Shown piece after piece: positions 1-9,034 of a DNA stretch of 38,149 nt. Within the stretch, counting starts at the first letter, position 1, and each line of letters starts with the position of its first letter. This stretch comes from Bifiguratus adelaidae (lineage: Eukaryota; Mucoromycota; Endogonomycetes; Endogonales), in NCBI GenBank assembly GCA_002261195.1, contig MVBO01000144.1:1-38149 (forward strand), given 5' to 3'. The notes below the pieces were generated by a model, which had not been told where the DNA came from, made no database searches, and saw only the letters and a program-made list of their open reading frames with translations. The translations under genes and the position numbers were made by a program.

Positions 1-1901
1 GCAAGGAATCCCACAAAGATGGACATGGTGATTTCAAAGATAGGCCCAAGACTAGCATACCGATTGGCCACCAGCTCCCAGCAAGAGAGCCAGAATCCCA
101 AAGCACCCGCCAAACCCATTTCCGGCCATGATCCACCGAAAAACATGAATGCCGAACTGAACGAGGCGATAATGTACATGGACATGGTGAGCCATCTTGG
201 GTAATAGTCGGGCGCTTCCTTGATGCGCGTCATGTAACTCAAGGCGTCCTCGACCGTCACTTCCCCGTGCGTGACCAGTTTTTCCAAGCGGTAAATCTCG
301 GACAATCGATGCATGTCGTAGCCTTGATAAACTCGTAAAAAGTGCGTCTCGGTTGTGTGGGTTTCCACATCAAAGAAGGAGATGAACATGCAATTGGGCA
401 AGTAAACATATCCCGCATCCACGCGAAGGGCATTGGAAACTTGCTTCATGGCTGATTCAAGTCGATGGGAAGGACAACCGTAAATGATGAGCGCTTCGGC
501 CAATTTACAGAGGAATGAATGACGTTGCAGAATACTGGCCAACTCGAAGGTGATGCGCATGCGATCTTCAAACGAGATGGGTTCAGTGCCCGAATCGGTT
601 GTGTAGAGGGAATCCGTAGACGAACGTCGGGAAACGCTGTTGGGTGTGGGCGACCTTGAATGCCTTTTTTCTTTCGCCAGGCGAGGTACCATATGATCCT
701 TTTGAGTGACATTGCTCAAGAAAGAAGAACGGTGTATGAAATCAGGCCTTTTGGGTGGTGTCTTATCATCGTGGGGTATATCAGGCGAGGAACGTCCCGA
801 GGAAGGCTTGGAGAGCTTGATGTTAGCTATACTCAACACCTCAGATACCGGTCGAGATCGGCGAAATTCACCACTTTTGCGGGATTGCTTCTTGTGGGCC
901 CGTTCCAATTTTCGCGCTGTGCGGCGAGCTTCCTGTTGCTGTCTTGAAGCTTCGAGCTTCATGAGCTGGGACAAGACACCGCCGACCGCCGGACCCTGCA
1001 TCTCAACCACCTGAGCTGGTAGATCGGGTTCCGTCTTTTGAATGGAAGATGGTTGAGCATCCCCTCCGCCACTACCAAAAGGTGCCAGCAGGTAATGCTC
1101 CGTATCCACATTGGGCTTTCCTCTGCGGCGAATGGATCCTTTGATGCTATTAAAGAAGGTATCTTCGCCAAAATCTTGCTCTAGGCTTGGATTGGCTGGT
1201 TTAGGCGTAGTATCTTTGGGTATCGATTGGAATTGGGATTCCTGTTGTGGCAAGTTCATGCCTCTATATGTTGTCTCGCTTCGGTGCAATAACACTCGCT
1301 CGACCATGCGTTCAGCTTGTGCCATATGATCATGATTAGGGTCAGATTTGTTGCCATGTGAATCGGTTTCCTGAAGCTGTTCGCCCGATGGATAATAAGG
1401 ATCGGTTGGTTGCTTGTTGGCATCATCGGTCTTCGTCTCCTCCGTCAGATCGGCTCCGTATTCAAGACTCATGACAGAGTTGTGCCTCGATACTGGATCG
1501 GAATAAACGCGGGGATCTTCCGTCGTAAAGGCAACGTTAGGTCGGCGATTTGTGATGAGCATGGCATTCGAGGAACCGTTCGGATCTTCCGGAGAGTTCC
1601 GTCGAGTGATGGGTTCAGATGCAGTGGCGTCATCAAGTTCATAGTCGTCATACTTGTTGGCATCCTCGTACAATGTACCTTCATCGTACTCTGTCGTCCG
1701 TCCCGCCTCCACAGGCTCATAGCCGCCGTGCTCCGACGGATCGTATGCATCCTCGTTGTATGGATAATCTTCATCATCGCGTACCCCTTGCTCCCCCAAC
1801 GGATCCGTTATCCGAACCGTCGGAGTAGCCGGCGATGATTGCGATCGAGCAAACAATGGCTTTCGTTGCATTGGCTCATCTTCGTCGATATCGCCGACCA
1901 T
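1..1901 (-). CDS. PRM10: ThrE/Prm10-like amino acid exporter (partial)
   Basis: The minus-strand frame is open from an ATG at 1901 to the window's left edge (633 codons visible, no intron needed). A TGA lies in frame three codons upstream, which supports this start. The first ~430 residues are polar and low-complexity (Asp/Glu, Ser, Gln), probably cytosolic and disordered. From about residue 440 comes the ThrE (DUF1212) domain: ISFEDRMRITFELASIL, then YGCPSHRLES, DAGYVYLPNCMFISF and YDMHRLSEIYRLEKLV. Hydrophobic helices follow near the edge (MYIIASFSSAFMFFGG; GALGFWLSCWELVANR). The family includes bacterial threonine/serine exporters and yeast Prm10 (YJL108C), a pheromone-regulated membrane protein. 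The substrate here is unknown. The C-terminal membrane half lies outside the window. I am confident of the family, less so of the symbol. Confidence 0.85.
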   Translation of the reverse strand, partial: MVGDIDEDEPMQRKPLFARSQSSPATPTVRITDPLGEQGVRDDEDYPYNEDAYDPSEHGGYEPVEAGRTTEYDEGTLYEDANKYDDYELDDATASEPITRRNSPEDPNGSSNAMLITNRRPNVAFTTEDPRVYSDPVSRHNSVMSLEYGADLTEETKTDDANKQPTDPYYPSGEQLQETDSHGNKSDPNHDHMAQAERMVERVLLHRSETTYRGMNLPQQESQFQSIPKDTTPKPANPSLEQDFGEDTFFNSIKGSIRRRGKPNVDTEHYLLAPFGSGGGDAQPSSIQKTEPDLPAQVVEMQGPAVGGVLSQLMKLEASRQQQEARRTARKLERAHKKQSRKSGEFRRSRPVSEVLSIANIKLSKPSSGRSSPDIPHDDKTPPKRPDFIHRSSFLSNVTQKDHMVPRLAKEKRHSRSPTPNSVSRRSSTDSLYTTDSGTEPISFEDRMRITFELASILQRHSFLCKLAEALIIYGCPSHRLESAMKQVSNALRVDAGYVYLPNCMFISFFDVETHTTETHFLRVYQGYDMHRLSEIYRLEKLVTHGEVTVEDALSYMTRIKEAPDYYPRWLTMSMYIIASFSSAFMFFGGSWPEMGLAGALGFWLSCWELVANRYASLGPIFEITMSIFVGFL

Positions 1902-2240
1902 GAGGTTTCAGCCAAATGTCCAATGGTGTTGTGCGTATAAGTGGTGTCAAACTCAACAAGAACGTATTGAGCAGCAACACCTGGATTAATAATATATGCA
2001 CCAGATGTACGTTCGTAGCCTTAAATGAGAGGTAAGGGATGCCAAGAAGGTGAACACCGTACATATGAAGAGGAAAGGGTTTCGGTTCAGAACCAAGCAA
2101 AAAATCTGCTCTTGCGCATTCCCAAAATAGCAATCACTGTCAATGTCACGTGCTTGTGAGGAAGTGGATAGTTTTCTTGGCGTGCTCTAATGCTTTCAAA
2201 TGCTGGATGTTATGGTACAGGAAGAGATACATGATGTGTC
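1902..2240. other. Intergenic, ThrE promoter side
   Basis: This 339-bp gap lies between the start of the ThrE-like gene and the stop of the Reg1-like gene; both are on the minus strand. It should hold the ThrE promoter and the 3' end of the upstream gene. I see no gene, repeat or clear TATA box. Confidence 0.5.
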
Positions 2241-3703
2241 TCATGGTCTCCGTCGAAACAGCAGACGGAGAAGGTAGATGATGAATCCGCGCGCTATGCG
2301 TAGTAATGTCCAAATCAGGGTGAAAATGTTTGTTGGCTGCGGAGATGAGGATTCAGGGGAAAGGAAAGGGTCTGTTTCGGTTGGCGAATAAGATTGTGGA
2401 CTATCGGTGACATCGTCATCCGGATTGTGAACAGCTGAAAATGCTGCACGGTTTTGCCGAACACTGGCCAGGGAACCCCTACGGTGATAGGCCGCATTGG
2501 CGGACATTTGACGGGCGATGACCTCATCATCGTCCAATCCTCCGTCCGCCTTCAGAAATGCCGGTGCTAACCGAACAATGCTGACTTGACTCGGGGCGCG
2601 ACTCGTCGATCGACTGTTGGCTCGACTGGAAGCGCGGCTGCTGATGGTCATTTCGAGGACGCTGCTATCATCCGAGTCATCTTCACTACCCTCGCGATCG
2701 CGCCAAAATGATTCCCGTTCATCTTCCGGACTCGTCGGACCATCTTCTGTTTTGTCGTCAGCAAGGGATGCGAGCACTCGGCGTTGCTCGACAAAGTCAT
2801 TGAAACGTAGGCGCGGCTGTCGATGGGCCGCAATGACTTCCTTTGAAGGGGCCTCTTCCCCTTCACCTCCACTTCCCATACCGCTTCCCCAAGGATTGGG
2901 ACTGAGCAGCAGTTGCGTCGACGATGAGGTGCGCAACAACTCTCGTCTCGTCTTCTTTTTGAGGGCCGACTTTAGTTTATGTGTGCCATTGTTGAGCAAG
3001 TCGAGGGTATCTAGGGCGGTGTGGGAAACGGATTTTTCGTAAGGATCTGGATCTTTGGCAACCGTATGCAATGGACTATGGCACAACTTTAGCAAAGAAG
3101 ACGTGGATACAACCATGACCGCTTACCCATACAACCATGTCACGTCAGAGTCTTTGGACCTATAAGGCAGCGTTAGCCCAGCTACGGCCTGCAACTTGAA
3201 CGCACGTACCAATTGAGTGTCTCAGGTGATACCTATATACAAGAAGCACAAATCAGCCCAATGGTCCAATAGGAAATCAGGGTGCAACCACTGACCGTTT
3301 TTAGATGGCGTCGTTCTTTGGCCCATGTTCGCCATGATGCATTCTCTAAGCGTACTCCATTCACAATCGCCAGCTTTTGTTTGGTCATCACTCGCCACGA
3401 CGCCGCTAGATCAGCCTCATCAAATTTGTGTGATAGATAGTCGACACAGATATCAGAGTTGCTATTGAGCCATCCCGGAGATCCAACAATTTCATCAGTG
3501 GCTGCAGGTGTATGCGGTATGTGCTTTTGTGTGATGAGTGAATGCGTCCATCGTCGAACCGGCGCTTTGACCTTGGGCGTGAAATAGTCTTGTATGTTCT
3601 CGACCGAAGCCACCGGTGAGACGGTGGCCGACGGCATTAGTAAGTGATCTGAGTGCGCAACAGGTGAATGGTGTAAATGCAGAGAGACGAATCGAACTTT
3701 CAC
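2241..3703 (-). CDS. Reg1-like PP1 regulatory subunit (AreA_GATA-like domain)
   Basis: Four exons on the minus strand: 3703-3296, 3232-3210 (23 nt), 3159-3127 (33 nt) and 3075-2241. The product is 432 aa and the frame closes exactly. Splicing joins the signature of the fungal DUF1752/AreA_GATA-like domain, about residues 87-157: VDYLSHKFDEADLAASWR, RLENASWRTWAKERRHLK, then SPETLNWSKDSDVTWLYGPLH across three junctions. Further on, residues 243-252 read RLRFNDFVEQ. That matches the Reg1-type segment carrying an RVxF-like docking motif for protein phosphatase 1 (Glc7). Yeast Reg1 directs Glc7 in glucose repression, so a similar role is likely but inferred. The middle is Ser/Asp-rich with SRASSRANSRS repeats. 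The C-terminal ~25 residues are hydrophobic and end in RRRP, perhaps a membrane tail, which I do not recall from Reg1. An internal ATG at codon 23 could be the true start. Confidence 0.82.
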
Positions 3704-4656
3704 TGGAACAAGAGAGCGAGTGGTCGGGTATTTAAATGTCAGACACTTTATCCAGTCCGTACGGAGTCTATCGTACTGTGCTCACGGGCCTTGCGCGTTG
3801 ATGCAGCGAGTACGAATGTGTCAATGAGAGGAGAAGAAAAGAAGGTGAGCAAGAGATAAAAAGAGAAGAGAAAGCGACGAGAGGATCAAGAGTGAGCCAA
3901 AGGGCTAGACGAGCCGAAAGATATAAAAAAATCGGAACCACTTATCGCGTGACTGCGAATCTGCAGAGAGTGAGAGGAAACCGCGCGTTTGCGGTGCAGG
4001 GCAGAACGTGGGGTAAAGGAGTGCATTGGCAGGAGCGATGATGCTTGATGGAGCAGTGCATGTTGTGATGATAAGATTGCTTTTGTTCGAGAAAAAGAAT
4101 GTCCTCAACCCATGAAAAATGAAAATCGAAATCACCGCAGATATGATAGACAGAGCATGTGCTTCTGTAAAGCACCGGGACAGGTCCATGATAGGTGATC
4201 CCATGCCATGATGGGAAAGTATCTGGACCTATTATTCGCCCATGGTCCGTGTCAAAAGACAGGTTGCTACTGCCTCTCTCTGCCTCTTGCCTCGCGCCAT
4301 TTGGCTAGAAAATGTCGACATTTGGCTTAGTGATAGACAGCATCCTTGGCGTGAAGTAGAGTGGTCATGTATCAGATGCATTGTATGTACAGTCAGCCGC
4401 ATGGATGGCGTGCTGACGATGCACGTCCATGTGCACGTGCTTGACACGGCCTAGTGTGAATAAGCGGCAATGCCATATCTCGGGCTATGGTGGCCTTTGG
4501 GCACTGAGAATAACAATGCGCCTTTACCCACAGAGTCATGGGTCTTGTCGTAGCCACTACAAGCGCAGAACCGATTGGTAAGTACCAATCATTCGCCGTT
4601 TATGTAGCAACTTGCGCGAGTGAAGTGTGACATTTTCGGTTCTTGTAACGCTCGTT
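3704..4656. other. Divergent intergenic region with pyrimidine-rich tract
   Basis: This 953-bp region separates the divergent Reg1-like and Tda10-like genes and must hold both promoters. From about 3826 to 3900 the plus strand is nearly all purine (GAGAAGAAAAGAAGG and similar), so the minus strand is CT-rich upstream of the Reg1-like start, as is common in fungal promoters. A run of alternating GTGCAC/CACGTG-like hexamers lies at about 4418-4441. Short open frames here have no recognisable product. Confidence 0.5.
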
Positions 4657-5653
4657 ATGGTGTTGAGCAACGGTCCAAAGGCGACGTCAGCTGTCAATCT
4701 CGCACTTCAACACATCCTCGCTCACTATCACACCTATGCTCAACATACAAAGCGGCCACTGTTTGTAGGGATCAGTGGGTGTCAAGGAAGCGGTGAGTTT
4801 CGGCGACTTTTGAGCGAAGCTTATTGATATTGGACTAGGCAAAACGACCCTATGCAAGACGCTTGCCGAGCGTCTCGTGTCTGAACACCATCTACCCACC
4901 GTCACCTTCTCCATGGATGACTTGTATCTCTCACATAACGACCAACAAGCCTTGGCTTTGCAACATCCGACCAATCGACTTTTACAGAAACGAGGACAGG
5001 CGGGATCGCACGATATTCCCTTGGGAGTACAGACTTTTGAAGCACTAGAAGGGGCGCAAGCGGCAACGCTTCGATTACCGACCTACGACAAAGGTCGCTT
5101 TAACGGTGAAGGTGATCGGTGTCCCGGATACGAATGGCCCGTCGTGTCCGGTCCGGTGAACATTGTCTTGTTTGAAGGATGGTCTCTAGGATTCAAACCC
5201 CTTCCTCAATCTATGCTTCACCACCTATACCAGACGGCTACTCCCCAAGATCACCCACATACCCTACAACATCCCTTACAACACTTAGAATGGATGAATA
5301 CCCATCTCGCTCAATACGTGGATCAGTGGTATCGCTTTCTAGACATTTTCGTTCACCTTAACCCCGCATCACTCTCTTATGTGTATGAATGGCGTTTGGA
5401 GCAAGAGCATAGCATGCGGCAAAAGACGGGCCGTGGTATGACGGACGAGGCGGTGCGTGCCTTTGTCGACACCTACATGCCTGCCTACGAGCTCTACATG
5501 CCTCGGCTTACTCAATCAGGCTTCTTTGATGACGAAGTGTCGGGGAAACGAGGAGGATATGAAGTAACGAGCAAGCATTTACGTATTACGATTTCAAGAG
5601 ATAGACATGTACAAGCGGCTGAAACCTACAACAATGGCTGGCAATCTTTGTAA
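4657..5653 (+). CDS. TDA10: P-loop kinase, Tda10/D-glycerate 3-kinase-like
   Basis: Two exons, 4657-4792 and 4839-5653, give 316 aa. The 46-nt intron splits the Walker A motif, restored as GCQGSGKT at residues 41-48. Next come a Walker B/substrate region with FSMDDLYL, LPTYDKGRFNGEGDR, and VNIVLFEGWSLGF. The C-terminal half contains WRLEQEHSMR and MTDEAVRAFVDTYMPAYELYM. This is the pattern of yeast YGR205W/Tda10 and plant glycerate kinase GLYK, of the phosphoribulokinase/uridine kinase superfamily; the length fits. The likely reaction is ATP-dependent phosphorylation of a small metabolite, possibly D-glycerate, in the cytosol. The fungal substrate is not certain. The ATG at 4657 is the first in frame close to the Walker motif. 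Confidence 0.88.
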
Positions 5654-5685
5654 CTATGTCTTGCAAGATCTCTACTTGTGCGTTC

Positions 5686-6671
5686 TCAGCACTTTTCCGC
5701 CGTGTTCTCCTTGCCTGTCACCGTCACACCGTAATTGACGAGGTTAATGTCACCGTTCATGGCCAAGTCGCCTGTCTTGAGAACCTGCTGCAAGTCATCG
5801 ACACGATCAGCGCTGGAAGCCCAGGTGGAGTCCAAACAACACATCAATCCACGACGCGTCTCTAGAAATCGCATCAAGTAGCTCTGTTCGGTCTCACTCT
5901 TCTTCCAGGGTCCCGTCAAGATGATGAGTCGCCACAAATTGATCTTGGGTTCCGTGTATTGCCAGCCATGCTGAATGATGGTATCGTAAAAGATGGCTTT
6001 GCCCAGATTGGTCGTCAGTCCAACCATGGCGGCAAATCGCATGGAAGGCTCGAAGTAGGTAGCATTCAACGCCCGATCTTGCACATCTCTAAACATCTTG
6101 TCGGTACAAGCAGCCTGCTTCCAGGCCGCAGGATAGCCTTTGAGACCCGTCACCTTCGCGCGTTCCAGAGAACAAAAAGGCAAGGCGCTCAAGCGAGCCA
6201 ATTCACGCAGATAACGGGCCAATGGATTGTTCTTGGGTCTGGCCTTCACATAGGCTTTCACCACCGCGTAGGCATCATTGGTACCAGTGGTGAAACCGAT
6301 ACGACCGGACGTATAACCACGGCCGTCTCCCAGATCTTGAACGTAAGAATAGGCATACTGAGTGTTGCCGTTCTCAAAGACGTTGTTAATCAAGAGAGCC
6401 TTCTTCTCGACCAAGGCCGACGACATGTGGGTATATGGAAGTTTGGAGACTAGAGCCATGTGAATACGAATGGTGCTCTACCATGGCACTTACTGTCATA
6501 AAACGTGGTTCCATTCTTGGGTTGAACGCAAATGTTTCCTTTCGCAGCATTCAACTGATACCTGCTACAATGCGAGGTGGTGTTGGCGTAGGATCCGGTA
6601 CAGAACGGAAACTGGCTTGCGTTGACTGACCCAAAGGCAACCAGGGCAAAGCTCACAAAAGACCACAGCAT
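5686..6671 (-). CDS. Secreted GH46 chitosanase
   Basis: Two exons, 6671-6494 and 6449-5686, joined across a 44-nt intron (donor GTAAGT), give 313 aa. The N-terminus is a signal peptide (MLWSFVSFALVAFGSVNAS). The GH46 core follows: FENGNTQYAYSY, then DLGDGRGYTSGRIGFTTG. By alignment with remembered Streptomyces N174 chitosanase, the catalytic acid is Glu85 and the second carboxylate Asp101, and both are present. Later motifs YFEPSMRFAAM, AIFYDTIIQHGW and SSADRVDDLQQVLKTGDL also fit the family. The enzyme hydrolyses beta-1,4 glucosamine links in chitosan. In a fungus with chitosan in its wall it could remodel the wall or digest that of other fungi. GH46 is mainly bacterial, so its presence here is notable. 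A Cys-containing segment of ~40 residues precedes the core. Confidence 0.9.
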
Positions 6672-7101
6672 GTGTAATAAGAGAGTGGAAAGGTAGAGTC
6701 TAAATTACACCTTTTTGGACCCAGCCAAAAAATGCAGACAGAAGCGAAAAAACCGAGGCGAGCTAAACTCGAGCCAAGCTTAAGCACCTCCTTGTTCCTG
6801 GGACCTCCTTGTCTCATTTGTCTCACTTGCCTCACATGTCCTTCCAATTTACGCGCGTCTCCGCAAATGGAAAGTTACCAAGTTGAGGTGGGGAAGGTCA
6901 GTGCGACACAAGGATCGGCCAGGGCGTTCTGCGGTTCAAAGCATTGGGAAAGTTTAACTTGTAGAGATGGTTGTCCTACACGACTGGCGATAAGTGTCTG
7001 TCCGGGCACAGAAAAAAGTGGCCATTGATCGAATTATGTGTGTGTGCGAAAAAAGCAACAGTCTGTGCCAAGGGTTTATGCAAGCAATCACAGTTTTATT
7101 G
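6672..7101. other. Intergenic, chitosanase promoter side
   Basis: This 430-bp gap lies between the bZIP gene's stop and the chitosanase start; both genes are on the minus strand. It should contain the chitosanase promoter and the bZIP 3' UTR. There are short T- and C-rich stretches, but I see no gene, repeat or convincing TATA box. Confidence 0.45.
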
Positions 7102-8943
7102 CTAAGCACGTTTACGCTTGGTCATGCTATTCAAAGCTACTGCACCACCTGCTACTGCTGCTGCTGCTATGGCTGCACGTCGCCTTGTCGTTGGTCTACC
7201 TGCACCTGTACCAAATGTAACTCCAGCTGCAATCAGCGGTGACAAAGAATTTGGCTCTGGAGCAATGGGAGGCAAAAGGTCATCTTGGGTTTCGGCTTTA
7301 ATCTTGGTGTCGCCAGTTTCCTCTTGTCGACTCGATTCGTCATCCACCGTCATGTCATCCGACTCTGGATTACCCTCCATATCCAATCTGAGCCATTCAC
7401 CCGATCCAACGTCCTGGACGTCCAAGTCGCGATCGTGTCGATCTGACGGGGCCGGTGTGGGTGTATTGACATCTCTAGTTTCGAGAATCCGGTTGGCTTG
7501 CATCCAGCCCATGCCGGCACCTTCATTGACTACAAGACGATGTTGTAGGTGTGATGCTGGCAAAGAGAAGAGCGCCATGGAAACTATGAGAAGCATGAAA
7601 ATCACATTGTGGACAGTCGTTTGTTGATGATGTTGATGATGTTGATGGTGGGGGCGTGGACGAGGCGTCGAGGACCGCTCGATGGCCTGAGTGTGGGGTA
7701 CGAGGGCAGCGTTGGAGGGCGGTTTCTCGGATAATGATTCAGCGTGAGAATCCCCACTCATGGCGTGGCTTGAAAGAATGGCTGACGGTGTTTGCATCGA
7801 TGCTTGTTGCAACTTCGCTTGAGCCAACGCTTTTTCGAGCTCTTCCACGCGATGTTTCAACTCTTCGTTCTCCTCCACTAGACGCTCGGAATGTTCCTCC
7901 AAGTTGGCCAAATGTTCGCGCTTTCTCTTGCGAGACAAGAGCGCCGCTGCTCGATTCTTGATGAGTCGCATCTGTCGCTTTTCGGATGCTGATTGCGGTT
8001 GTTTCTCCTCGCTACTCGTAGATTCTTGAGATCCAGTCGGCACAAGGGGTATTGGCTTGACGGCATTTGTCGCTGGAGCTTGCACTAGGGGGGCAGGTAG
8101 AATTTGCTTAGGTCGAATCTGCGCCATGCCGTAAGGAACCCCGTGCTTGGGGATCGCTACCTTGGGAGCGGCGTTATCCAAGGTAGGAGGTGCTGCAGGC
8201 TCAAGCTTGATAGGTTTGAGCCCATCTGCGGCAGCATTCGGCGTAGCAGGTTGCACAGTCTGTCCGTTCGAATCGGTATTGGACTGGGTAGACGTCACGG
8301 ACACCATGGAGCCTCGCTTCTTGCGGCCGCGCTTGGGCCTTGTAGCGTCCGCGTTATCAGTTTGAAGCTGGTTAAACTGCTTGAGATGTTCCGGTAGTAG
8401 TACAAGCGGCATGACCGGTGCCGTCTGCGTTCTCTGTCCGCTTGGCATCTTCAACTTGAGCTCCGTCTGCTGGGTTGCATTGTCCGTCGGCTGCGCTGGG
8501 CCTTTGATGTCTTGATGCGCGGCGTTTGGCAACTGACTCTGCAGAGCAAGTTGCGCCGCAAAAGCACCCCACACCTCATCCTCTTGCTCCATCTTTGTTC
8601 CAAACTCTTGTCCCAACAAGTTGTCAAGCCCGCCGTTATAGGGAGCCTGACCCATGCCCATGTCATCGTCCAGGTGAAAAGGACTAAAACCCTCATTCGC
8701 AGAGTTGGCCTCTGCCGCAAGTCGACCAGCCCCTGAATCAGTAGATGCCGTCTCTGACCAGGATGGCGACGGCGCGTCCTCAGATGAGGCTGGTGTCGAC
8801 ATGAACGCATCCTCCGTTGAATGTGGATGGTCTAACGACTCTTGAAACGGCCATTCAGCCTTCTCAGTCCCCAAGGTGTCAGTAATGTAATCCGCAGAGA
8901 TGAATGACATGAGAAGGTCATCGCCTTCTTCTTGTAAAGTCAT
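7102..8943 (-). CDS. bZIP transcription factor with predicted transmembrane segment
   Basis: One uninterrupted 613-codon frame. The N-terminal half is acidic and Ser/Pro-rich, as in an activation domain, with a basic RPKRGRKKRG patch near residue 200 that may be a nuclear signal. A bZIP domain starts near residue 320: EKRQMRLIKNRAAALLSRKRKRE, written here only to show the N-x7-R spacing (NRAAALLSR), then a leucine zipper (LANLEEHSERLVEENEELK) to about residue 383. About 60 residues on, after a His/Gln-rich repeat, residues ~443-462 form a hydrophobic stretch (VIFMLLIVSMALFSLPA). A C-terminal Ala-rich stretch follows (AAIAAAAVAGGAVAL). bZIP followed by a membrane segment is the layout of ATF6/CREB3, which are released by proteolysis under ER stress. 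Whether this one is anchored is inference; the basic region is not Hac1-like. Confidence 0.85.
   Translation of the reverse strand: MTLQEEGDDLLMSFISADYITDTLGTEKAEWPFQESLDHPHSTEDAFMSTPASSEDAPSPSWSETASTDSGAGRLAAEANSANEGFSPFHLDDDMGMGQAPYNGGLDNLLGQEFGTKMEQEDEVWGAFAAQLALQSQLPNAAHQDIKGPAQPTDNATQQTELKLKMPSGQRTQTAPVMPLVLLPEHLKQFNQLQTDNADATRPKRGRKKRGSMVSVTSTQSNTDSNGQTVQPATPNAAADGLKPIKLEPAAPPTLDNAAPKVAIPKHGVPYGMAQIRPKQILPAPLVQAPATNAVKPIPLVPTGSQESTSSEEKQPQSASEKRQMRLIKNRAAALLSRKRKREHLANLEEHSERLVEENEELKHRVEELEKALAQAKLQQASMQTPSAILSSHAMSGDSHAESLSEKPPSNAALVPHTQAIERSSTPRPRPHHQHHQHHQQTTVHNVIFMLLIVSMALFSLPASHLQHRLVVNEGAGMGWMQANRILETRDVNTPTPAPSDRHDRDLDVQDVGSGEWLRLDMEGNPESDDMTVDDESSRQEETGDTKIKAETQDDLLPPIAPEPNSLSPLIAAGVTFGTGAGRPTTRRRAAIAAAAVAGGAVALNSMTKRKRA
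7623..7655. repeat. Short GATGTT-type repeat encoding His/Gln
   Basis: A run of imperfect TGATGT/TGATGA units on the plus strand encodes HHQHHQHHQQ in the bZIP protein, just before its hydrophobic segment. Such runs change length easily between strains. Confidence 0.7.
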
Positions 8944-9034
8944 TGCTCTACAGTCGATATGTGCTGAACGTTATGCGTGGTGAAGAGTCAAGTATAGAGA
9001 GATAGAGTCTCCAACCAAGAAGAGAGAGAGAGAG
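8944..9034. promoter_or_regulatory. 91-bp divergent promoter, bZIP/DusA
   Basis: Only 91 bp separate the bZIP start at 8943 (minus) from the DusA start at 9035 (plus). If DusA begins instead at the internal ATG at 9080 the gap is 136 bp. A GA-repeat (GAGAGAGAGAGA) at about 9021-9034 abuts the DusA ATG. I see no TATA box. The two genes very probably share promoter elements. Confidence 0.55.

Noticed and set aside
5686-8943. Functional cluster of chitosanase with the bZIP regulator
   Set aside because: The genes are adjacent and on the same strand, but nothing in the sequence links them. Chance neighbours are the simpler reading.
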